Assembly (NCBI GenBank): GCA_965203795.1
Contig: OZ241915.1
Location: 806,001 to 870,000, forward strand
Direction: 5' to 3'
DNA length: 64,000 nucleotides
From: CBDBBY01 sp965203795
Lineage (GTDB): Bacteria > Pseudomonadota > Alphaproteobacteria > Rhodobacterales > Rhodobacteraceae
The position numbers and the translations under genes were made by a program. Positions 8,169 to 15,878 of this stretch are shown in pieces; within the stretch, counting starts at the first letter, position 1, and the number at the start of each line of letters is the position of its first letter. The notes beneath the pieces are model-generated. The model saw only the letters and a list, made by a program, of their open reading frames with translations, searched no databases and was not told where the DNA came from.

Positions 8169-9157
8169 CGGCCGCCGTGAGTCCGCGCCCGCTCCCAGAG
8201 ATCCACCCCCATTTGCATGAATAGATCGCCGTAATCGAGCAGGACCCAGTTCTCCATGATCCTTCCGTTCCCGCAGCGGTAGAAGTCCATCACTCTGAGG
8301 GTCAGCTTCCGGCCGGTCGCCGGAACGCCGAGGTAATCGCCCTTGTGGGTCATCGTCATCGACGGCCAGCCGGAAACGGCCGCGTAGTCGCCGTCCCCGA
8401 TCCTGCAGTAATGGTTGCCGCCCGCACGGTCGGGAAACGCTTCAAGGAAAGAGCGCCGGTGGTCGCTCACGAAGCCTTCCCAGCGGCAGTTCGAGCCGAT
8501 CCCGCCCGGCCCGTACCAAAGCATGTCCGGATGCCAGCATCCTCCTTCGCCCGTCTGCTTGGGAGACTCGAGCGTCTCCGGGTCGTAGCCGCGCAGGTTG
8601 CCGAGCATGAGTTCGACCAGATCGAGGCTCCGTTCGCCCTTCGCCGGGTCGCCGGGCAGGATTCCGTCGTGCGTCGCCGGGCCGGGGAACAGCATCTCCG
8701 TGCCGGGGGAATCCGGGAGCGGATTGCGTCCGGCCTGCCGCATCAGGTCCGGGAAATCCAGAATGAGCTTGGCTTCCGCGATCCTGCCGCCGCGAACCCG
8801 GTAGAATTCGCCGGAGCGGAGGAACGCGAGTTTGGAACTCGGCTTGATGCCGAAGAGCGGCGCCGCGAAGATCCCGACGTAGTGGGTCACGCACGCGCAC
8901 CAGGCGCCGCCTTGCTCCCGCCTGTTGGCGCCGGAGATGAATATCTCGTCCCGCCGCGCGGCGCCGGTCAGCGCGCCGCGGATGGGCCGGATCAGGCCGT
9001 CGACGACCTCGCCGACTCCGCCGAGCCGGTTGACGGGATAGGCGGCGTCCCACGCCGCGCCGTCCTCGATTCCGGACTTCGCGAATTCCTCAAGCCCGGC
9101 TCCGGGGCGCCTGAGAAGCTCCGCCAGGAAGCCCCTGACCTTCGCGAAATCCGTCAA
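8165..9157 (-). CDS. Two-domain SnoaL-like (NTF2-fold) protein
   Basis: 330 residues that read as two NTF2/SnoaL-like domains. The first runs to about residue 150 and the second is about 190-320. The second contains G-V-P-A-T-G-R-K and the segment M-D-F-Y-R-C-G-N-G-R-I-M-E-N-W-V. The same pattern (G-V-P-P-T-G-K, then M-D-F-W-K-V-S-G-G-K-I-V-D-N-W-V) occurs in the smaller protein at 15386, so they are paralogues. The fold hosts ester cyclases, isomerases and dehydratases; no specific reaction can be assigned. Its TAA stop overlaps the TAG stop of the convergent mttB-like gene (8165-8168). Its start is divergent from the ABC importer operon. Confidence 0.72.
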   Translation of the reverse strand: MTDFAKVRGFLAELLRRPGAGLEEFAKSGIEDGAAWDAAYPVNRLGGVGEVVDGLIRPIRGALTGAARRDEIFISGANRREQGGAWCACVTHYVGIFAAPLFGIKPSSKLAFLRSGEFYRVRGGRIAEAKLILDFPDLMRQAGRNPLPDSPGTEMLFPGPATHDGILPGDPAKGERSLDLVELMLGNLRGYDPETLESPKQTGEGGCWHPDMLWYGPGGIGSNCRWEGFVSDHRRSFLEAFPDRAGGNHYCRIGDGDYAAVSGWPSMTMTHKGDYLGVPATGRKLTLRVMDFYRCGNGRIMENWVLLDYGDLFMQMGVDLWERARTHGGR

Positions 9158-9203
9158 GCATAGCTCCTTTCAGCGGTTCCTGCGCCGCGGGCGACGATTC
9201 CGC

Positions 9204-9232
9204 TTGCAGGCGCAGCGGGCGCAATGATAGAA
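9204..9232 (+). promoter_or_regulatory. Candidate sigma70-type promoter of the importer operon
   Basis: TTGCAG at 9204-9209 and ATAGAA at 9227-9232 are spaced by 17 nt, upstream of the ABC ATPase gene. It directly precedes the inverted repeat at 9234-9253. The match to consensus is partial, so this is a candidate only. Confidence 0.35.
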
Positions 9233-9233
9233 G

Positions 9234-9253
9234 CGTTGCAGTCGTATGCAACG
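9234..9253. promoter_or_regulatory. Inverted repeat, candidate repressor operator
   Basis: CGTTGCA and TGCAACG form perfect 7-bp arms around a 6-nt spacer. The site lies just downstream of a promoter-like sequence and 24 nt before the ATG of the first importer gene, where a repressor would block transcription. The LacI-type regulator encoded inside the operon (18038) is the obvious candidate, by position only. Confidence 0.5.
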
Positions 9254-9277
9254 TTCGCCGCGGGCTTAGGGGGACCG

Positions 9278-10333
9278 ATGGCCGAAATCGAGTTGCGCAG
9301 CGTCTCGAAGCGCTGGGGCTCCTTCATAGGCGTCGACAATTTCAATCTCATGATCGCGGACAAGGAATTCCTTGTTCTGCTCGGGCCGTCCGGCTGCGGC
9401 AAGACGACCACCATGAGAATGATCGCCGGCTTGGAGGAGGTGACGGACGGGGAGGTCCGGATCGACGGCAAGGTCGTCAACGACCTTGAGCCGAAGGATC
9501 GCGACGTGGCCATGGTGTTCCAGTCCTACGGCCTCTACCCGAACATGAACGTCTACGAGAACATCCGGTTTCCGCTGAAGGTCCGGAAAGTCGATCCAAG
9601 CACCCACGACAAGCGCGTGAAGGCCGCCGCCGCCATGGTGGAGCTCACGGACTTCATGCACAGGAAGCCCGCGGAGCTTTCCGGCGGCCAGAGGCAGCGG
9701 GTCGCGCTCGCCCGCGCGATCGTCCGCGAACCCAACGTGTTCCTCATGGACGAGCCGCTGTCGAACCTGGACGCGAAGCTGAGGGTTTCGACGCGCGCGC
9801 AGATCAAGAACCTGAGCCACGAGCTCCAGGTGACCACGATTTACGTCACGCACGACCAGATCGAGGCGATGACGCTCGCGGACCGCGTGGTCGTGATGAA
9901 CAAGGGCGTGGTGCAGCAGGTCGGCACGCCCTCCGACATTTACGACGCGCCGGCCAACACTTTCGTCGCCGGATTCATCGGCTCGCCCGCGATGAACCTG
10001 GTCGACGGCGAGATCAAGGACGGCGCATTCGTCGCCGAGAACGTCAAGATCGGGGGCGTCGGCGGAGCGGACGGCCCGGCCCGGCTCGGATTCAGGGCCG
10101 AGGACGCGGCGATCAGCTCCGACCCGGCCGAAATCAATGCGCCGGTCTTCACGATGGAGCTTCTCGGTGAGGCGACGATGCTGACCATGCGCGTCGGCTC
10201 GACGCTCGTGTCGGTGAAGGCCGCGAAGGACTACCGCGCGGAGATCGGGGACCAGGTGTCGGTGTCGGTTCCCGCCCGCGCCTGCCATTTGTTCGACAAG
10301 GAGACCGGCAGCGCGATGGCGGCAGCCGGTTGA
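9278..10333 (+). CDS. ABC importer ATP-binding protein (MalK/UgpC type)
   Basis: 351 residues. The nucleotide-binding domain shows Walker A G-P-S-G-C-G-K-T-T, signature L-S-G-G-Q-R-Q-R and Walker B V-F-L-M-D-E-P. A C-terminal regulatory beta domain (TOBE-like, about residues 235-350) is typical of carbohydrate-type importers. The ATG at 9278 is preceded by a GGGGGA ribosome site; an upstream in-frame ATG at 9224 overlaps the likely promoter and operator and is rejected. The ATPase powers the importer formed with the two solute-binding proteins and two permeases that follow. Confidence 0.93.
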   Translation: MAEIELRSVSKRWGSFIGVDNFNLMIADKEFLVLLGPSGCGKTTTMRMIAGLEEVTDGEVRIDGKVVNDLEPKDRDVAMVFQSYGLYPNMNVYENIRFPLKVRKVDPSTHDKRVKAAAAMVELTDFMHRKPAELSGGQRQRVALARAIVREPNVFLMDEPLSNLDAKLRVSTRAQIKNLSHELQVTTIYVTHDQIEAMTLADRVVVMNKGVVQQVGTPSDIYDAPANTFVAGFIGSPAMNLVDGEIKDGAFVAENVKIGGVGGADGPARLGFRAEDAAISSDPAEINAPVFTMELLGEATMLTMRVGSTLVSVKAAKDYRAEIGDQVSVSVPARACHLFDKETGSAMAAAG

Positions 10334-10340
10334 CGAAACG

Positions 10341-10361
10341 CCGGGGCCGCAGCGGCTCCGG
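10341..10361. other. GC-rich stem-loop between ATPase and first binding-protein gene
   Basis: CCGGGGCCGC and GCGGCTCCGG pair with one mismatch around a very tight turn. With similar hairpins after each binding-protein gene, it may adjust relative mRNA stability or translation within the importer operon. Confidence 0.35.
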
Positions 10362-10414
10362 GCATCATGGATGGACCCCGGATGTCCCGGGTTCGCTTTG
10401 CAGAGGAAGAAGAC

Positions 10415-11629
10415 ATGAAATTCAAACTGGCCAGCATCGCCGCGGCCGGCGCGATCGCGCTTTCGGCGGGAGGCGCGTGGGCGGGCTGCGCGTTCGAGAA
10501 CACCACGACGATCAAGTCGCTGACCGCGGGCTTCGAAGCTTGGAAGGCCGTCACATCCGCCATGGCGGAATGCGGAAACGTCGAGGCCGAGCTCGACCAG
10601 GAGTTCCGCACGAAGCAGCCGGCGGCGTTCGCCGCCGAGCCGTCGCTCTACCATGTCGGCGGCGTGTCGAACGGCACCTTCAGCCCGCTCTACAGTCAGG
10701 GCACCATCCGCCCCTTGGACGATCTGGTCGCCAAGTACGGCCAGCACCTGAAGGAAAACCAGCTCATCCAGATCGATGGCCAGATCTGGGCGGTCGCGAT
10801 GATGGTCAACGCCCAGCACCTGATGTACCGCGAGGACATTCTTTCCGATCTCGGCGTCGAGCCGCCCGCCACCTACGACGAGATGCTGGCGGCGGCGGAC
10901 GCCATCCAGGCCGCCGGGGTCGTGGATTACGCGCTCGGCGGAACCTTCAAGACCGGCTGGAACCTCGGCGAGGAGTTCATCAACATGCATCTCGGCTTCG
11001 GCGGAGAGTTCTTCGACGAGAACAGCGGGCCTGCGGTCAACGACGAAACGGGCGTCAGGACGCTCGAGATGCTGAAGGCGCTGACCGCCTACATGGATCC
11101 CGAATACCTGGTCTCCGATTCGACGTACGTCCAGCAGCAGTTCCAGCAGGGGAAGATCGCAATGGCGAACCTCTGGGCGTCGCGCGCGGCCGCGATGGAC
11201 GACCCGGCGGAAAGCCAGGTGGTCGGCAAGGTGATCATGGCGGGAGCCCCGGTCGCCTCCGCCCGCCCCGCCTCCACGCTCTGGTGGGACGGAATCGTGA
11301 TCGCGAAGAACATCACCGACGAAGAGGCCGACGCGGCGTTCCGCGTCGCCATGGAGGGGATGGACACCGAGATGGTGACGGCGAACAACGACGCCGCCAT
11401 ATGGCTAATCGAAGGGTTCACGCCGACTGCCGCGGCGGCCGGCGCTTCGGCGACCGCCGCCGCTGGCGCGGTGCCGTACCCCGCCAGCCCGGCAATGAGC
11501 CTCATGCACGATGCGCTCGGAACAGGGGTCGCCGACTTCCTTACCGGCGCGAAGGACGCGGCGACGACGCTCGCCGACATCGAAACGGCCTACGTTACAG
11601 CGGCCAAGGAAGCCGGCGTGATCCAGTAG
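10415..11629 (+). CDS. ABC solute-binding protein 1 (carbohydrate-type, MalE-like)
   Basis: 404 residues. A Sec signal peptide (M-K-F-K-L-A-S then an Ala-rich stretch ending A-W-A) is followed by a periplasmic binding protein of the extracellular carbohydrate-binding type. Several acidic and aromatic segments such as L-W-W-D-G-I-V-I-A-K resemble ligand-cleft motifs. The ATG at 10415 follows an AGAGGAAG site. It is closely similar along its whole length to the next gene, so the pair arose by tandem duplication. It captures the substrate of the importer; the ligand is unknown. Confidence 0.9.
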   Translation: MKFKLASIAAAGAIALSAGGAWAGCAFENTTTIKSLTAGFEAWKAVTSAMAECGNVEAELDQEFRTKQPAAFAAEPSLYHVGGVSNGTFSPLYSQGTIRPLDDLVAKYGQHLKENQLIQIDGQIWAVAMMVNAQHLMYREDILSDLGVEPPATYDEMLAAADAIQAAGVVDYALGGTFKTGWNLGEEFINMHLGFGGEFFDENSGPAVNDETGVRTLEMLKALTAYMDPEYLVSDSTYVQQQFQQGKIAMANLWASRAAAMDDPAESQVVGKVIMAGAPVASARPASTLWWDGIVIAKNITDEEADAAFRVAMEGMDTEMVTANNDAAIWLIEGFTPTAAAAGASATAAAGAVPYPASPAMSLMHDALGTGVADFLTGAKDAATTLADIETAYVTAAKEAGVIQ

Positions 11630-11645
11630 GATTCGGACCGGAAAC

Positions 11646-11672
11646 CCGCCGCCCGGGGCATCCGGGCGGCGG
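11646..11672. other. Perfect stem-loop between the two binding-protein genes
   Basis: CCGCCGCCCGG and CCGGGCGGCGG form a perfect 11-bp stem with loop GGCAT, 16 nt after the stop of the first binding-protein gene. No T-tract follows, so it more likely protects the upstream message from 3' decay than ends transcription. Confidence 0.5.
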
Positions 11673-11741
11673 ATCAGCCAAGCGCTTCGAAACGCTGGGA
11701 CCAAGAGGCGAGCCGGGTTCGAAACAGGGAAGCGGAGTGCC

Positions 11742-11798
11742 ATGAAGCTGAACAGGAAGGAAAGAACCATGAAGCTGAACAGGAAGGAAAGAACCATG
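11742..11798 (+). repeat. 27-bp tandem repeat carrying start codon and ribosome site
   Basis: Two exact 27-bp copies start at 11742 and 11769, and the first bases of a third (ATGAAGCT) at 11796. Each copy begins with ATG and carries AGGAAGGAAAGA, so every copy supplies a ribosome site for the next ATG. The result is three in-frame starts for the second binding protein, 27 bp apart. Confidence 0.85.
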
Positions 11799-13004
11799 AA
11801 GCTTTTGAATGGAATTGCCGCCGCAGCGGTTGCGCTGTCCGCAGGCGGCGCGTGGGCCGGCTGCGCGTTCGAGAACACCGTTCCGCTGAAGTCGCTTTCA
11901 GCGGGCTTCCAAGCTTGGAAGGCGGTGACCTCCGCCATGGCGGAATGCGGGAACGTCGAGGCCGAGCTTGATCAGGAGTTCCGCACGAAGCAGCCTGAGG
12001 CGTTCGCTGCGGAGCCGTCGCTGTACCATATCGGCGGCGTGGCCAACATGACCTTCAGCACCCTGTACAACCAGGGGACGATCCGTCCGCTGGACGATCT
12101 CGTCGCGAAATACGGGCAGAACCTGAAGGAGAACCAGCTCATACGGGTCGATGGCCAAGTCTGGGCGATCGCGATGATGGTGAATGCGCCGCATCTGATG
12201 TACCGCGGCGACATTCTGTCCGATCTCGGAATCGATCCGCCGACGACCTACGACGAGGTGCTTGCCGCGGCGGAGGCCATCCAGGCCGCCGGGGTCGTGG
12301 ACTACCCGATCGGCGGCACTTTCAAAACCGGATCCAACATCGGATTGCAGTTCGTGAACATGCATCTCGGCTTCGGCGGGGAGTTCGTCGACAGCGACAA
12401 CATGCCCGTGATCAACAACGAAACGGGAGTCCGGACGCTGGAGATGCTGAAGGCGCTGACCGCCTACATGGATCCCGAATACCTGGTCTCCGATTCGACA
12501 TACGTCCAGCAGCAGTTCCAGCAGGGGAAAATCGCCATGTCGAACCTCTGGGCGTCGCGCGCGGGCGCGATGGACGATCCGAACGAAAGCCAAGTGATCG
12601 GCAAGGTGGTCATGGCGGGAGCGCCCGTCGCGTCGGTCCGCCCGGCCTCGACGCTCTGGTGGGACGGCATCGTGATCGCGAAGAACATCACCGATGAAGA
12701 GGCCGACGCGGCGTTCCGCGTCGCGATGGAGGGCTTGGATGCCGAAATGGTCGCGGGCGACAACGATGCCGCGATCTGGCTGATCGAAGGCTTCAACCCG
12801 ACCCGCTTCGCGGCGGGCGCGGCGGCCACGGCGGACGCGGGAGCGCTTCCGTATCCCGCAAGCCCGGGAATGAACGTGATGTTCGATGTGCTCGGGAAGG
12901 GAGTCCCGGATTTCCTCACCGGGGCCAAGGACGCCGAAACCACGCTGGCCGACATCGAGACCGCCTACATCACCGCGGCGAAGGAAGCCGGCGTAATCCA
13001 GTAG
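11796..13004 (+). CDS. ABC solute-binding protein 2 (paralogue of the preceding gene)
   Basis: 402 residues from the ATG at 11796. This start gives a normal signal peptide (M-K-L-L-N-G-I then Ala-rich to A-W-A) and has AGGAAGGAAAG just upstream. Two more in-frame ATGs at 11742 and 11769 would add M-K-L-N-R-K-E-R-T twice in front of the signal peptide. The mature protein matches solute-binding protein 1 over its full length, including an identical stretch around D-P-E-Y-L-V-S-D-S-T. Differences cluster in the middle and near the C-terminus, where ligand specificity may have diverged. Both proteins would feed the same permease pair. Confidence 0.9.
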   Translation: MKLLNGIAAAAVALSAGGAWAGCAFENTVPLKSLSAGFQAWKAVTSAMAECGNVEAELDQEFRTKQPEAFAAEPSLYHIGGVANMTFSTLYNQGTIRPLDDLVAKYGQNLKENQLIRVDGQVWAIAMMVNAPHLMYRGDILSDLGIDPPTTYDEVLAAAEAIQAAGVVDYPIGGTFKTGSNIGLQFVNMHLGFGGEFVDSDNMPVINNETGVRTLEMLKALTAYMDPEYLVSDSTYVQQQFQQGKIAMSNLWASRAGAMDDPNESQVIGKVVMAGAPVASVRPASTLWWDGIVIAKNITDEEADAAFRVAMEGLDAEMVAGDNDAAIWLIEGFNPTRFAAGAAATADAGALPYPASPGMNVMFDVLGKGVPDFLTGAKDAETTLADIETAYITAAKEAGVIQ

Positions 13005-13020
13005 GCGAAGCCACGAAAAC

Positions 13021-13049
13021 GCGGCCCGGCGGGAAAGCCGCCGGACCGC
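13021..13049. other. Stem-loop after second binding-protein gene
   Basis: GCGGCCCGGCGG and CCGCCGGACCGC form a 12-bp stem with one C-A mismatch and loop GAAAG. It lies 16 nt after the stop codon. Position and lack of T-tract suggest a processing or stability element that keeps the binding-protein message abundant relative to the permeases. Confidence 0.5.
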
Positions 13050-13057
13050 GCCGAGCG

Positions 13058-13079
13058 CGCGGGGCGGGCCCGCCCCGCG
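13058..13079. other. 22-bp perfect GC palindrome
   Basis: Positions 13058-13079 read identically on both strands, centred on GGGCCC. It directly follows the previous stem-loop and ends 19 nt before the permease start, close to its GGGAGG ribosome site. It could form a second hairpin that limits permease translation. Confidence 0.45.
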
Positions 13080-13098
13080 GCAATCCTGGGAGGGTCCG

Positions 13099-14124
13099 TT
13101 GAAATTCAGGACATTCGCGGCGTTCGTCGGCCCTTCCATGTTCCTGATGCTGCTGTTCATCGCGGCGCCGCTGGTCGGCGTGTTCATCCAAGGCCTCTAC
13201 GTGACGCAGCCGGTGTTCGAGACCGTCGAGGTGGAATCCTGCACGCCGGGCTTCACCGAGCCGGTCTGCGTGATCGAGGAGCGCCTCCAGCAGCGGATCG
13301 ACGAGAACGGCAAGGCCATGACGAGGACGGAGTTCGTCGGCCTGGGCAGCTACCGGAACCTCATCGAGCCCGAACGGGCGTGGAACGCGCTCCGGAGCCT
13401 CGACATTTCCGATCTGCTGCTCATCGACTTCTGGAAGGCGCTGCGCTTCACCGTCACCTTCACGTTGCTGACGCTGCCGCTGGTCGTGGGCACGGGTTTG
13501 GCCATCGCGCTGGCCGTCAACAGCGTGGCCCGCGCGATCCGCGGCCAGATACTGTTCGTGTCCCTGCTGCCGTTCATCATCACGCCGGTGATCGGAGCGC
13601 TCTCGATCCGCTGGCTGTTCATCGGCGACGGCATACTGACCGCGTTCCTGGAGTGGTGGCTCGAGCGCGACATCGCGATGTTCGCGCAGGGCTGGACCAT
13701 CGAAATCCTCATGCTCTTCTACCGGGTATGGCACGTCGCCCCCTTCGCGTTCATCGTGTTCTACGCGGCGCTTCAGACCGTCAACCAGGACACGCTTGAA
13801 AGCGCCGTCGTCGACGGGGCGTCCTGGACCCAGCGGCTGCGGTACGTCGTGATTCCGCATCTGATGCCGCTGATCGTGTTCGTTTCGCTGATCCACCTGA
13901 TGGATGCCTACAGGGTGTTCGAGGAGATCGTCGGCTTCTCCTCGCAGGCGCATGTGATCTCGCTCCAGTGGCTCACCTACGACTTCCTGGTTCCGGACGA
14001 TTCGGGCAACCGCGCGATCAGCCGGGCGTCCGCCAGCGCGATGCTGACCATGGTAGGCATCGTGATCCTGCTCGTGCCGCTCCTCCAAAAGACCTGGCGC
14101 GACCACCGGGCGGGGCTGAACTGA
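13099..14124 (+). CDS. ABC importer permease 1 (MalF/UgpA type)
   Basis: 341 residues with a TTG start behind GGGAGG. An N-terminal membrane helix is followed by an unusually long periplasmic loop of about 70 residues that holds two cysteines (E-S-C-T and P-V-C-V). Five more helices follow, with the cytoplasmic EAA-type loop E-S-A-V-V-D-G-A-S-W-T-Q-R-L in the usual place for docking the ATPase. It overlaps the next permease by one base (TGATG). It forms the membrane channel with permease 2. Confidence 0.92.
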   Translation: MKFRTFAAFVGPSMFLMLLFIAAPLVGVFIQGLYVTQPVFETVEVESCTPGFTEPVCVIEERLQQRIDENGKAMTRTEFVGLGSYRNLIEPERAWNALRSLDISDLLLIDFWKALRFTVTFTLLTLPLVVGTGLAIALAVNSVARAIRGQILFVSLLPFIITPVIGALSIRWLFIGDGILTAFLEWWLERDIAMFAQGWTIEILMLFYRVWHVAPFAFIVFYAALQTVNQDTLESAVVDGASWTQRLRYVVIPHLMPLIVFVSLIHLMDAYRVFEEIVGFSSQAHVISLQWLTYDFLVPDDSGNRAISRASASAMLTMVGIVILLVPLLQKTWRDHRAGLN

Positions 14125-15281
14125 TGCTCGAGACCAAGGCGCTGAGGCAGCCGCCCGCGCTGAGGGCGGCGTCGGCGGGGTTTGTCGCGATCTGGTGCCT
14201 GCTCGCCGCGTTCCCGATCTTCTGGATCGCGGTGATGAGCTTCAAGCTGCCGGTCGACGCCTTCGCGGCGAATCCGTTCAGCGTGATGTTCGGACCGGCG
14301 ACGAGAGCCGCCGGAAAAGGCCTGTCGGTATTCGGCATCGCCGCCGGGGTCGCGGTCCTTTGGGTGTTCGCGCGCTTCGCCGTGCGGAAGCTCCCCGGCT
14401 ATGTCGAACGCTACACGCCGATCGGCTACGGCGCGCTGGGCTGGCTCGCGGGCGCGCTGCTGCTCGGAGTCGCCTTCCTGGTCGCGTTCGTCGGAATCCT
14501 TCCGCCCGCCGTCGCCGCCATCGACGGGCTGCTCGGGCCTCTCGGCAGGCCGGTGATCGGCTTGACGGCCGAGCACTACGAGGCGGTCTGGGTGGACAAC
14601 CAGTTCTACCGGAACTTCGTCAACTCCATGGTCGTGACCGCGGGTGTCGTGGTCGTGTCGCTGACCGTCGGCACGCTGGCGGGCTACGGCTTGGCGCGTT
14701 CGGGCTCTCAGCTTGCTTTCTGGCTGCTGATCGCGGCGCTGATCTTCCGTGCGCTTCCGCACTCGGTGCTTGTGGCCGGCTACCTTCCGGTCTTCGTGAA
14801 TTCCGCCGCGATACTCCGTCCGATCCTGGGCGACGCCGCTCCGACTCTGTACGGCCAGCCGCTCGCCGTGATCGCCGTGCTGGTCTCGATCAACCAGCCG
14901 TTCACCATCTGGCTGCTCCGCTCCTTCTTCCAGAACATTCCCGCGGAGCTGGACGAGGCCGCGCGGGTGGACGGCTGCACGCATTTCAAGGCGTTCCGCT
15001 GGGTCATCATGCCGGTGATGTGGCCGGGCGTGATCACGACCGGGCTGTTCAGCTTCCTGCTCGCCTACAACGATTTCCTCGTGACGTCGCTTCTGCTCGA
15101 CGCGCAGAACCAGACGATGGTTCCGGCGATCGCGGGCTACTTCAACAGGGAGACGACGACGACGGACCAGGTCGAGGCCGTCGCCGCGGCGGTTTCCATC
15201 ACGGCGCCGCTCTTCCTGCTCGTCATGGTGTTCCAGAGGCAGATCGTCAGCGGTCTGACCGTCGGCGCCGTCAAAGGATAG
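14124..15281 (+). CDS. ABC importer permease 2 (MalG type), with extra N-terminal membrane segments
   Basis: 385 residues, about 100 longer than the usual MalG-type subunit. After the first helix there is an inserted region (about residues 50-150) with at least one and probably two further hydrophobic segments before the conserved permease core. The EAA-type loop D-E-A-A-R-V-D-G-C-T-H-F-K is intact. The start overlaps the stop of permease 1 by one base. The extended N-terminus is seen in some polyol and aldouronate-like importers, but this is not enough to name a substrate. Confidence 0.9.
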   Translation: MLETKALRQPPALRAASAGFVAIWCLLAAFPIFWIAVMSFKLPVDAFAANPFSVMFGPATRAAGKGLSVFGIAAGVAVLWVFARFAVRKLPGYVERYTPIGYGALGWLAGALLLGVAFLVAFVGILPPAVAAIDGLLGPLGRPVIGLTAEHYEAVWVDNQFYRNFVNSMVVTAGVVVVSLTVGTLAGYGLARSGSQLAFWLLIAALIFRALPHSVLVAGYLPVFVNSAAILRPILGDAAPTLYGQPLAVIAVLVSINQPFTIWLLRSFFQNIPAELDEAARVDGCTHFKAFRWVIMPVMWPGVITTGLFSFLLAYNDFLVTSLLLDAQNQTMVPAIAGYFNRETTTTDQVEAVAAAVSITAPLFLLVMVFQRQIVSGLTVGAVKG

Positions 15282-15304
15282 GCGGGGTGGTGCTCGAGCG
15301 AGCC

Positions 15305-15323
15305 GCGCGGGCCCGGCCCGCGC
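15305..15323. other. GC-rich stem-loop after permease 2
   Basis: GCGCGGG and CCCGCGC pair perfectly around CCCGG. It sits in the 104-nt gap before the SnoaL-like gene, the largest gap between the permeases and the catabolic genes, and may separate importer from enzyme expression. Confidence 0.35.
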
Positions 15324-15385
15324 AGGGAGCCTCGGCATGGCAGGGGGACCGGCCGGAGCAGGGCGGTCTGACCAGCGGGACTGAC

Positions 15386-15877
15386 ATGGCGAAGACCGCC
15401 GAGACCAGGCGCGTGATCGAAGGCATGGTGGACGGGCTGAACGACCACCGCATCGACGACATCGGCGAGTTCTTCGCGGAGGGCTTCCGCTGGATGGGCA
15501 ACTGCGGCTGCGGCACGAAGAACGGGCTCCGCGAATTCCAGGACAATTGGCAGCGCCCGTTCCAGGCCGCGTTTTCCGGGAAGGTCTGCATCGACGAGGC
15601 GCGGCTTTTCATGGGCGAGTGGGCGGCGGCCTTCGGCCGCCAGGAAGCGGTCCATTCCGGCGAATTCCTCGGCGTCCCTCCGACCGGCAAGCGCGTCAGC
15701 ATCCGGTACATGGATTTCTGGAAGGTTTCGGGCGGCAAGATAGTCGACAACTGGGTGATGGTGGATTTTCCCGACGTGCTGCGCCAGCTCGGCGTCGACG
15801 TGTTCGGCGGCAAAGGCTGGGAGGCGTACGACCGCGGCGAGCTGCAGCCGCCGTCGCCGGGGCGCGGGGAAGGCTGA
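15386..15877 (+). CDS. SnoaL-like (NTF2-fold) small protein
   Basis: 163 residues, a single NTF2-like domain. It starts M-A-K-T-A-E-T-R-R and contains G-V-P-P-T-G-K and G-G-K-I-V-D-N-W-V, the ester-cyclase/SnoaL pattern. It is paralogous to the C-terminal domain of the protein at 8165. The upstream in-frame extension is non-coding in character, so the ATG at 15386 was chosen. One base separates it from the following dehydrogenase gene. An isomerase, cyclase or lyase role in the operon's pathway is likely by position; the reaction is unknown. Confidence 0.75.
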   Translation: MAKTAETRRVIEGMVDGLNDHRIDDIGEFFAEGFRWMGNCGCGTKNGLREFQDNWQRPFQAAFSGKVCIDEARLFMGEWAAAFGRQEAVHSGEFLGVPPTGKRVSIRYMDFWKVSGGKIVDNWVMVDFPDVLRQLGVDVFGGKGWEAYDRGELQPPSPGRGEG

Positions 15878-15878
15878 A

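Noticed and set aside
9266..10990. 574-codon open frame antisense to the ABC ATPase and first binding protein
   Set aside because: Composition is His/Arg/Asp-rich as expected for a shadow frame; the sense genes have complete motifs.
12970..15338. Long minus-strand frames (13977-15338 and 12970-14106) over the permeases
   Set aside because: Highly charged, motif-free shadows of membrane-protein genes.
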